A stretch of 64,000 bases of DNA from Datnioides undecimradiatus (taxonomy: Eukaryota > Chordata > Actinopteri > Lobotiformes > Datnioididae). Location of the stretch: NCBI GenBank assembly GCA_008933995.1, contig WARS01000063.1, positions 1,141,001 to 1,205,000 of the forward strand, written 5' to 3'. The position numbers were made by a program, and so were the translations under genes. The notes under the pieces are model-generated. The model was not told the origin of the DNA, ran no database searches, and worked only from the letters and a program-made list of their open reading frames with translations. This document shows, piece after piece, positions 24,950 through 36,157 of the stretch; the stretch's first letter is position 1; every line of letters begins with the position of its first letter.

Positions 24950-25145
24950 TGTGTGTGTGTGTGTGCACCTCTTCCTTTATGTTTAGTTGTGTGCAGTTTA
25001 CTGTATTCTTGTTTGTGTGTGTGTGTTTATTTATGCCGTGCACATGCATAATACAGTAGGTATTATATGAGTGTGTGTGTATGACAGAAATAAAGAGCAA
25101 GAGATTCTTGTGTTGTATTGTTGGTGTGTGTGTGTGTGTGTGTTG
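24908..25145. repeat. (TG)n microsatellite cluster
   Basis: TG at 24910-24964, 25013-25026, 25070-25081 and 25122-25143. Confidence 0.95.
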
Positions 25146-26167
25146 CAGCTCACTTGCACATGTAGAACATGTTCTCATGTGCTTGTGTTCGGATGTGCGA
25201 CGCTGTTTTACATCAGCGTTAGCATATTTAGCCCCGGTCGACGCTAATGCTTCCTCAGTTTGAATGTGAACGGATCTTTTCTGCGTCAAAAAGACACAAA
25301 AAAAGTGTGTTTTAAGTTTCAGTCACTGTTTCCTGTGTTGGCTCCTTCACAATAAAGGTCTTTACACAGCAAAGATGTAAATTAAGACTGAAACGAGGTG
25401 TCAGCAGGACCAGGATATTAGCAAAGCCTCAAATGTCTCAAATGTATTTATTATATTCAGTGTTTTAGCTGTTTACTGATGTTTCCTGATCCTTCCTGAC
25501 ACCTTCATCCTTTAATCTGTCTGTAATAGTTTAATTCTCCAACAGAATCACTGATTTATCACTGAAAAGTGCTAAAACGTGACTAAAAGACACTGAATAT
25601 ACATTTAATACATTTCCAGGCTTTTATTGTGAAGCAGCCGAAGATTAAAACCATGTTCAGGATGTTTTTATTTATGTTGTTTGATTTTAAATCAAGATCA
25701 AAGTTCTTTGATGACGATAAAACAAATTAGAATTAAATTTTTCCATTTTCTGCATCAGGATCTGCTTCCCGTGTTCGTCTTGGTATCCTGATATCGGCCA
25801 ATCAGGTGTTTGATTTACAATAATAAAAACAGTTTTATCATGTTATTAATAAGGTGACATTATGTTAAAGTGTAAATAATGTAAATTAAAGCCAAATGTC
25901 ACTTAATTAATTGTATTAAATCAAAATATTGAGCTGTTAGTTGACATAAATCCACCACATCATCATCCTTTTAGGTTATTTCATCTCTGTAAAGTCAAAA
26001 TATGATTAAAATTAATTTTTCTTGTGTTTAAAAAAAATTTGCAGTTTTAATAAATGAGTCACCTTTTTTTAAAAAAATGAAATGGATCAGAGTTTCAGAC
26101 ACTAAATAAACAGTTTACACACAAACACAAGCTGATTTCACACTGTGTGAACGAACCAATCCAGAGA

Positions 26168-26199
26168 TCCTGGTCCTGGTCCTGGTCCTGGTCCCGGTC
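26168..26199. repeat. (CCTGGT)n hexanucleotide repeat near exon 2 acceptor
   Basis: Five CCTGGT units, 50-80 nt before the 3' splice site of exon 2. Confidence 0.9.
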
Positions 26200-26250
26200 G
26201 CTGTGGGTCTGTGTCGTAGTGATGACTCTGCGTCTCTCTCCCTCCTGCAG

Positions 26251-26366
26251 CTCTCGGCCCGGCCGTCCTCCGAAGCGCTGCTCTGGTGCAGGGATCCAGG
26301 AAAGCCCCAGGCTGCTGCACCCGGGCCTCCCCGGCCTGCTGTCGCCCAACCTGCTGTCACACACCG
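26251..26366 (+). CDS. dach2: dach exon 2: basic AT-hook-like motif and linker
   Basis: The acceptor is ctcctgcag before 26251 and the donor is gtaagac at 26367. The first base completes a codon split with the missing upstream exon, and the last base starts the split Gly. It reads SRPGRPPKR followed by a linker with GLPGLLSPNLL. In DACH proteins this segment directly follows the Ski/Sno/Dac DNA-binding fold; RPGRPPKR resembles an AT-hook core (GRP with basic flanks) and a nuclear localisation signal. A (GGTCCT)n hexamer lies 50-80 nt upstream, in the branch-point zone. Confidence 0.93.
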
Positions 26367-27928
26367 GTAAGACGACACCCCCCCCGTCTCCCTGCCTCCA
26401 ACTGGGACGACAGCCCAAAAACAAACACCAACTCCTACTGATCAGAGGAAACACGTTGTTTATCAGATAAACTCTGACGTTTCCTTTATTGCTTACGTTC
26501 ACTGAGGTGATGTCTTAGCTGATATGCTAACATTGCACGCTGCACATTGCTAACGATTAGCACCAGACTGATCGGGGCTCATGGTTGAGGCTTTTCAGAG
26601 TTGTGATGGTCAGCACCAGTCGGCCACTTCATCCTTCCTTTGGATCTCAGCTGTGTCCCATTTCTTCTTCTCTGTTCCCTCCACTTATTCACCTCTCCTT
26701 CTTCATCCCTTCATCCTTCTCCATCTTCTTTAATCTTCAGCTCTTCTCCTTCGCCTCCTTTCTCCTTTCCTTCCCTCTTTACCTTTCATTTCCCCTCATC
26801 CTTCTCTCCTTCCATCCATCCTCGCCTTTTTCTCTTTGATCCAAACACTGAAAGTGAAAACAGGGAGGGAGGGAGGAGAGGAAGATGGAGAGAAGAAAGG
26901 AGGAGTGTCGCCAGAGGAGATGATGAAACCTAAAAACGACTGCCAAATGGAAAAAAGAGGGAAGGAGAGATGGAGCAAAGGATGGTGGGAAGAGAGAGAA
27001 AGACAGATTGTTTAGGAGTTGACGGCGAACGAGTAGAAGGAGAGATTTGAGGGATCGAGGGAGAATGAAGGAAGGGATGAAGGGGAAGAGAGAGAGAGAG
27101 ACCTGCAGAGAGAGAGAAAGGCTGAACGAGTGCAGGCTGCGCAGTGCTGTGATGAATGACACGTCTCTGGGGTCCCACTCCTCCATCTGTCCATCCCTCC
27201 TCCCTCCCTTCCTCCTCCACTCCGGTGTTTCCTTTTCCTTCCTCACCTCTTTCCTCTCCTTTATCTTTGCCTCCTCCATCCATCCTTTGTCACCCCTGCT
27301 TCTTCATTTCCTCATTACCTTCTTTTATTTCCTCCTTCCTCATCTACTTCCTCCCATCCATTCTTTCCTCCCTCCCTCATGTTCACCTTTATTTCCTTTC
27401 CTTCCCTCCATCTTCCTCCCATTTTCCTTCCTTCCTCCCTTTCTCTCCCCCCTCACTCCCTCATTTCATTCCTTCTTCTCTCATCTCCTTAAGTCCTCCC
27501 TCCTTCCTTTTTACCCCCCCTCAATTCCTATCTCTCATTCTCTGCCTCCTTGCTTCCTTCCATCCCTCACCTCTAAAATCTCACCTCCTCACAATTTCCT
27601 CTCCTTGTCTCCTCCCTCCTTCCTTCTCTTTCATTTCTAACTTCACACCAGCCGTCTTCCTGTTTACTCTCCTTCCTTTAATCTAACTCTCCTCTCTTGC
27701 TCCCTTCTCACTCCTCCTTCCAAATTTCTCACCTCCTCTCCTCCCCACCTCCCTCCTATCCTCCACCTCAACCTTCACGTCTCCTTCTCGCCTCCTTTCC
27801 TCTCCATCTTTCCCTCCATCCCTCCGTCCTCTTGACAGTGACTGTTGGCCTCCTTCTCTCTCTCCAGGATAAATAAAACATGGTTGTGTTTAGTGACATA
27901 TGGACACAGCTCACTGTGGCATACTAAT

Positions 27929-27969
<41 letters not shown>

Positions 27970-28074
27970 CAGGTGTGTGTGTGTGTGTGTGTGTGTGCAG
28001 ACGTGTGAATGTGTGTTTGTCGAACATTAGTGGAACCCAGAGAAAACATTTGCTCACTTATGATCGCTCATTAG

Positions 28075-28125
<51 letters not shown>

Positions 28126-29587
28126 CATACATACAACACACACACACTCACACACTTGGCAATGGTCGCATGTCGCATTCCGCCTCAGTCACACACACAT
28201 ACACGCGCACACACGCAGAGTTGGTCGTCTTAGCGGCCCTGCGTCCATGGAGACGCCACGTTGCCGGGGGAGACGGGCTGTTGTTTACGACCTCGCGGGC
28301 GCCACGGCGATGGGGGGCATCGGCCAATCACAGATGGACATTTATCACACTGTTAGGAAACACAGAGCGCGAGAAGAGAAGGAGGAGGAGGAGAGTTTGG
28401 AGAAAATGTTGAGAGGAGCGATGAAGAGGAGGAGGGGAGGAAAGAGAGAGAGAGAGGAGGAGGAGGAGGAGGGAAAACCAGGTCGAAGGTGGAAGAAGGG
28501 AGTCGTTTAGAAAGGACAGAAGAAGAAACAATGAAGGAGGAGGAGGAAGAAGAGGGAGGATGAGGAGGGAGGAAGTATTCTGAAAGACTGATAAGATGAA
28601 GGGATGGAGGGAAGACGGCGGTGCAGGAGGATGAAAGATAACAGATGGAAGAAAGTTGAGATGGAGGGAGGAGAGGTGAGTGAAAAGAAGGACAAAGGGA
28701 GGAAGGAGAGGAGAGAAGGAAGGAAGGAATCAGGAAGTGGATGAAAAGCAGAAGGATGAGAGAAGGAGGGAGGAGGCACGGACGACAACAAGAGACTGAT
28801 ATCAGTTTAATTGGCCTCATCTTCCTTAACAAAGAAGCTGTGATGATAAGCGTGGGAGTGTGTGTGTGTGTGTGTGTGTGGGAGTGTGAGTGTGTGTGTG
28901 TGTGTGGTAACCTATGCAGCGTGCTGCGGCACTCATTTGACTTGTTAATTCACTTCAAAAACAGCTCAATGGTTCGCCTTGTCTTCTGACACACACACAC
29001 ACACACACACTTCACATACGCACACACACAGCTACAAACACTTTACAGAGACACATAAACAAACCTACAAACACTTAATGCACACACGCAAAGAATGTTT
29101 TGAATACACACACACACACTTTCTTCCAAAATACAAATATGCTTTGCGCACGCACGCACACACGCACAATACACATTTTTCTTGGCACACACATTTGCAC
29201 AAACACACACGTTTTGCAGTGACAAACATAAACACATCTGGCGCATGCACTCACACACATGTACCTTCACACACACACACACACACTCGCAGGCCCAGAC
29301 ACGAGTACTCTGTGTAGGTTACAGATGAAGTGCTTTCAATCTTGTCATGAAAAGAATACACTCATCTGAGGACTCTCATGTGCACCTGCAGAGAGAGAGA
29401 GAGAGAGAGATGAAGGGGGAGGAGTGGGAGAGCGAGAGGGGGAGGGAGGGGGGCGGAGGAGGGGGGGAGGCCGGGGGAGGAGGGCTGAGGAGGACTAAAG
29501 TGACATTAAGTCTTTTTCATCTCTGCTCCTCTGCTCCTCCACCTCCTGCATCACGTTTTCCTGCTTTTAACACACGAGGACCACACA

Positions 29588-29619
<32 letters not shown>

Positions 29620-32600
29620 CAAAAGTTACCACAAAACAACAAAATCATATTAATAACATGAATAAAAACAAGCCTCTGTTCGTTCTGCTGCTCTAAAACA
29701 AGGAAACGATGTCAAACAGGACCAACAGGAAGTTGAGACGCTGAGCACAAACAACAGTAAATAAACAACAACAACAACAACATAACTCTGGACGATTGCA
29801 CTTTAATGGATGAATCCTCGCTCATAAACGGCCCAAAGTGTGAAGTTGTGCCAGGACCAAATCAATGAGGTTATAAACTGTGGTGACGGTTTATTTCAAT
29901 AAAACACTGAAACGCTCGTTTTCAGCAGGTCGAGAATAATTACTGAGAGTTTCTCTTTAAAAATGGGATGTTTGTTGGCTTTTTGGCTGTTTTCTTCAAT
30001 TAAATTTACTCTCGTGGTTTAATTTAATCAGGAAATAGAGAAACCAACCATCTAATTTATCAAAAAACACCACAATACAATACAATACAATCCCTAACCC
30101 CTGACCTTGTTAAGCAACTGGACACATACTGCACATATTGACTTTATTAGTCGATTGAACCTTCAACCATTGACTTTTCAAAGGCAACTAGAGTCAGATC
30201 TTCTGACCAGGACCAGGCGATCCGCCGGGTATTTAACAAGTCAATTAGTGATCGACTTTGACGGGGAAACGGCCCTTTAATGAGTGAATTTACATTATTT
30301 ATTTACTTTAAAAGAGCAAATATGTTGTCCACAAATGTGGACTTTAAACAACAGAACCTGAATCTATTGACTTTAGACTGGTGATCAGGCAATTGAGTCA
30401 AGGCTGGAAGACACCACCACCAACTTTATGAACTGATGATTTTAGATGATGATAAACTTAAATAGCTATTAATTACATTATCTCTAGGCTTCCGTTTGTA
30501 GCGTTTAATTAAAGTTTCACTGTTTTCAAACCTGCAAAACACTGAGAAATACAGCATTTCAAGGCTGAAGGTCTACAGCTCTTCTCAAAATTAAGGAAAA
30601 TTCAGATATTAATTCAACAATTTCTGTTTATTATTAAAGATAATAATAAAGATTAAAGATCGTCCACTCCTATTGACAATATAACCTCAAGCCACTGACT
30701 TATAATGGATGTCGACAAAAGAACCAACAATTAACGTCTTTTACTGCGAAGACCACCAATTTACGACTTAACTGAGCAAAAGCAGCAGGTACCATTGACT
30801 TTATACGACAACAGAACGCTTTATTAATTGTTATCAGGCAATAAAACCAATAACAATTGATTTTAAGAGGAAATAAAACTCTAAGTCTCAAAATGTTGTC
30901 ACTGACTTTGGTCCTAATAGCAAATGCAACCATTTAACTTTGAATTAACTGAATCAGTGTCTAACTGAAGTAAACGACCTGCAAACCCAGTGGATTCAAA
31001 TTGAAAAAATAAACAGTTCTTGTTTGGTTTAAAGACTAAAAGCAGGGTTTAGGACTTCTTGTTGAGCTGCTGACAGACTCAAAAACATCTTAAAGACTCA
31101 AGACTAAAGACTAAAGATGACACAAAATGGCCGCTGTGAAATGGTTTCAAATGGGCGTCTTGGACTTCCAGTGAAAGCTAAAGATGGGCGACCTAAGTGC
31201 CCAAGTGCGGGGCTGAAATCTATTTGACTCAGCACAAGAGCAATCGGCTGGGTTTGTAAATTGGCACTCCGAGTGCTCGCAGCAACAGAAAAACAAACAC
31301 AAAAACGGGGCAGAACAGTGTGTTTCTAAATCCAGAACACAAAGAGCAATTTCTCTGTTTTCCTGTTTGTTTTATTCAAAGTGTCACTCCGTCTCTGAGA
31401 GCGCCTTCAGAGCACTTCGTCAGAGATGTAGGTGCAGCGGATTAAATATTTACAACCGTGGCCAAATGGGGTGGGTTTCACGCGAGCTCAGGAGGGGTTG
31501 GGTGGGTGGTGGTGGTGGTGGTGGGGGTGAAGGACTCTCGACGATCGGCCAACAGCCTCCAACAGCGAACTCAAAGCTATTAAAGACCATCCTGACGCAC
31601 TGTGCTGTGGAGCGACACTGTCAGATCTCATTTAGAGTATCGCCTGCCATGCAGTGGATGCTTTTACTGAAAAAGGCCTCACAGTAGCAGAAGAGGGTAC
31701 ATGTTGTTTTACGAAGGGTGGGGCGCTAATGACTTAGGCTAGCTGTCAAGCCAGGTAGGACAAGACATGTTGAGACCAGGGTGTTTGGTTCGAAGAGAAG
31801 AACTCGCTTCGTGAGAGCAAAACGTGTCTTGAACTGTGAAATCTCCAGTTTCTCTGATTGTCAAAGAGGCTATTTAACCTGCTTTTCCCGCAAAAATATT
31901 ATTAGCTTTGATTTTGAAATTTCTTCCTCTTTCTGAAATGAAAACACTTTGAATGCTGAAAAGTTTGACTTCAGACTGTTAAAAATTAGAGATTAAACTA
32001 AAATCAACATCTTTAATACGTTTCAGGGGTTTCTTGTTTGTTTTGTGATGTTTTCCAGACATTAAGCAACAAAACATGGTGCATTTAAGGGTTTACAGTA
32101 AAAGTGGTGACTGACAAAGGTGCTCTTTATTTTTATTTATGCACAAAAGAGGTTTGTAGTATTTAAACTTGGGTTAATCAAATAATCTCTGGAGAAACTT
32201 TGTCTTTTCTAGGAGTGACATACTTTAAAAATAGCTGTGCAGAGTTGTTTATACATAATCTTAATTCCAGGGGACAAACGTGCATTTTCATGATGCTTAG
32301 GGCAGATTTTAAAATATATATATTTCTCTCTGTCCAGGGTTGTTTCTATCTGCAACCATTTGCAGGACTGTACAATGTGCGTGGAACAAACTTTGAACCG
32401 ATCCAGTGTTTGTAGAGATTTCCTTGGTAAAATGGTTTAAATGTCTGACCTCTTGGTGGCGCTAGAGGGAAATTCAGATGATCACCAAGGTCAATATGAC
32501 TCATCCTGCCAACAACATCAATATATGTACCACATTTCATGGCAAACCATCCAGTAGTTGTTTAGATGAATCAATCAGATGAACTAACCGATGGACAAAC

Positions 32601-33088
32601 CAACCACAGGATGTCCCTGAAGCTATGTTGCTAGCATGGCTAAAACACAGTGCTGCAATGGTTAGAAATACAAAATAAATGACATGAATAGTGCAAAACT
32701 TGACCTTTACAGCGAAAACAATTACAAATTTAAGTTTAAAAAACAATCTTTTACCTCAAACTTGAGGCCTTTTTTAACCAGACGTGATCAAAGTCAACGT
32801 CGTGTTAGCACATGGAAGGGAAAAATCCCACCGACCGCTCAGGAGCCGATTTCCCTGGCGGCGTTTGTCACGTTACGCTGACGATTCACTTCTTTCTCGC
32901 CGTAATCCCGTTTGTCCTTATTTCCTCTTCTCATTCCTTCTTCCTGTGTCTTTCTCTCTTTCGTCCTTCGGAAAGCATTAAGATGCGCGCGAAGGGAAAA
33001 AGAGATGGGTAAACAACGTATGGACAACCCACGGGGACCACTGAAACACACACACTCACACACAGGAATACATTTATTCACGCACACA

Positions 33089-33125
<37 letters not shown>

Positions 33126-35651
33126 CGGTTCTATATGATGCGTGTGTCTTTGAAGCAGTCCGTCAATCAATCACACACTAATTCCCAAGGTTCCGTGGTC
33201 GCCATTAGCGACGGGGTCGATGCTCGGTAACCGTGGACACAGCGGACAGCCATCGATCTGAGAGAGAAAGTGTGTGTGTGTGTGTGTGTGTGTTTGATAG
33301 TCATGATGGAGAACAGTATTGTGGCTCTGCCCTCGCTATTGATTGTCTTCTGGTTGCATTGAGGCGAAGCGGGCGTTCTGACTCTGTGTCTGAGTGTGTG
33401 TGTGTGTTTACGAGAGAGCGTGTGTGTCTGTAATCCATGACTTGTGTGTGCACGTGAGTGTGTATGTGTGTGCGGCTGTTTCCTGTATCTGTAAATCTGC
33501 GTGTGTCAAGGTGTTCCTGGGTAATCGATGTGCGGCGCCGTTTTCCATTTTTTTCCCGCTTTTTTTTCCCGCCTTTTTTTTTTTTTTTAATCATCCTGTT
33601 ACCAAGCGTTCATTCTTCAATTTAAAAAACTTTATTTGCACCTGAACTTGCAGGAAGTGACAGTTTCACTAACAGAGTCAACATGGACGAAACTTTCTCT
33701 GCATCTCATCCCGTTTTCTCAGACCGCGGCGCCTGACGTCTTCGTGCTTCATCCATCCCACTTCTTCCTGCCACTCATTCTTCTTTCTGACTGGTTTTTC
33801 ATTTCCAGGCCTCTCTCTTCTCTCTCTGCTGCCTCTCCATCTTCATGTCCTCTTGTCTCCATCTCACTCCTTCACATCAATCCTACTTCCTCTCCTCCCC
33901 TCGTTTTTGCCCCCCTGTTCTCAGTCCTTCTGAAAACCACATGAATATGTTTAAACTTGTTTCTCTGACTGATCGTCTGTTGCTGATTCGCTGTAACCTT
34001 CGTCTTGTCTTCGTGCCTGTAACCAGCAGCTCCTTCTGCTCCTCCATTATGCTTCTCCTCATTCTTGGCCTCCTTTCCTCCGTCATGTTTCTCCATTTCG
34101 TTCCTCCTCCTCTCTCTCAGCGGGACAGCAGACAATACGTCTGGTCACTTTGCCTCGGGCTCTTTGACTGGACCTCCTTTTTTCTTTGTGTCTTTTTCCT
34201 TTTCTCAGAGGGTACACGTGTGAAACAGACTGATATTTTATAACTCTTTGGTTTTTAAATTTGGTAATTTACATTTTTTTTACTATAAAATCCACCAAAG
34301 TCCGACATGTTTGGATGTTTCTGGTCAATAATGAAAAAAGTCCCTCTAATGTTTATTTAAGTTGTGTTAAATTGTGTCACAAGGCTTAAGATCAATTAAT
34401 GATTACGTGAAGTGTCACAACAGAAATGTGAGTTTTTAGTCGTGTCCATGGTAACCTGAGGCACCTCAGATCCGTTTCTGTCACACTAAGTGAAGTGTCA
34501 TCTGCGCAACTGACGTTTGTATTAAATCACAGTGTGCCCGTTTCAACCTATTTGTGTCATAGAATCGAAACCAATAGATTAATACTGAACCTTTGATTTC
34601 TTTCAATGTGAGCGACGTGGAAACTGTTTTGGTTTGTTGAGTTCTCGTTAGCTCAGGATGAGTCTGTTTAAGTTGTGCGCTTTCTCGGTTTCCACCGTAG
34701 GTTCTGCTTAGAAGAGTGAGGTTAGTTGAGGTTTGCAGTGTTTCCTGCTGTATTCCCACACAGCGCCTTTAAATCAACATCTTTAAGCATTTTTTAAAAC
34801 ATCAACGTAAATGCTTCGGGGTTAGCTCCATCGCTAAGTTGCGCCGGTCGTCCAAACAAATAAAAACTCACAAAACAGATAAAAAACTTCACATAAATGC
34901 AAAGATTTTAATCCTCTTGTGAACAATCTGACCAAGTTCTGTCTTTGGGAGAATATTTAAGAGGTTAATAATCATCCATCTGTAAAATATGTCCTGTATA
35001 AACATCCTGCCACAACAGGAAGTACATCCTAATGGTGATTTGGGAATGGACTGGCTGGAAAGGAACCAGAGCGGGAAATCCATGAAACAAGACACTTTTA
35101 AATGAAAACAAAGCTGAAATAATCAGATTTTTGTCTCTAAGGTGTGAAAAAAAAGTTGATTTATGCTTAAAAACGACTTTCATGCCTTTGAGAAACTGGA
35201 TGAATGAAACTTAAAACTCTTTTTTTGTGTGTTTGTTTTAACCTACGTCTCTGTAGTTAATAAACTCCTCTACAGTTTGTAACCTGCACGTCTCCTCCTC
35301 TCCTCCTCCTCACCTCCTTCATTCCTCCGTCCTGCTTTAAATTAAATTTCAAACAACGCGACGACTCCTCCTCCCTCTATCTTGTTTTTTATAGCTTGCA
35401 GACAACTGTACTGTGTGTGTAATGGACATTCCTCCAAGGCCGCCGACCGTGACCGGGGCAAAACCAACTGACCTACACACACACACACACACACAAGTAT
35501 GCACAGATAAGCATGCATGCACTCACTCACTCTCTCTCACACACACACACACACACTTTTATACATGAAAGCAAACTGTACATACAAACTCAGCACGACG
35601 TAAAAGCTCACGTGCACACTCACAAACATAATAGTGCATTTACACAATGAA

Positions 35652-35695
<44 letters not shown>

Positions 35696-36123
35696 GGTCA
35701 TCGCTCTCACTCTGCTGGTTGTTGTGTATAGAAGTCAGTTCCAGGTCAGTGCACAGAGCCAGGGATCTTAGTCCATACAAAAGAGTTTGTGTGTGTGAGT
35801 GAGTGTGTGCAGCAGCGGGGGGGTGTGCTCTGTGTGTGTGTGTGTTTTGTTTTTCTGCATGTGTGTATCGGTGAATGTTTGTTGGCCCCGAGGCGTCTGA
35901 GAACAGCGCTCGCACCCTGAAACACTTCAACAAAACGCTCGGGCTGAATGAGTTTAAACAGCGACGGCCGGGCGCGGCGTGTGTGTCACAGCTCGCCGCA
36001 AAGCATCATGGGTAGAGGCAAGGCGGCACCTGTGAGGTCTGAGGAGGAGGTTGACAAGTGCTGTGACCGGCTGGTTGTGTGAAACTGATTGATTGATTAT
36101 AGGGCAGCTGATAATGACTGTGA

Positions 36124-36157
<34 letters not shown>

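Larger units (their letters stand above)
1..26250 (+). other. intron 1 of dach (3' portion)
   Basis: No exon is recognised in this 26 kb. In particular, I find nothing encoding the DachBox-N residues expected just upstream of exon 2, so that exon lies outside the window. Dach genes are known for very long first introns with distant enhancers. The content is repeats, microsatellites and unique stretches, itemised below. Stretches 3615-4980, 6510-7600, 9054-9850, 10780-12200, 13000-13630, 15720-17270 and 25200-26150 hold only unique, mostly AT-rich sequence in which I recognise nothing. Confidence 0.8.

Noticed and set aside
1-26250. Search for the DachBox-N exon (Ski/Sno/Dac domain)
   Set aside because: No frame encodes the expected conserved domain; the exon must lie upstream of the window.
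27047-27686. Two overlapping + strand frames of 176-197 residues
   Set aside because: CT-rich simple sequence read in different frames; no conserved features.
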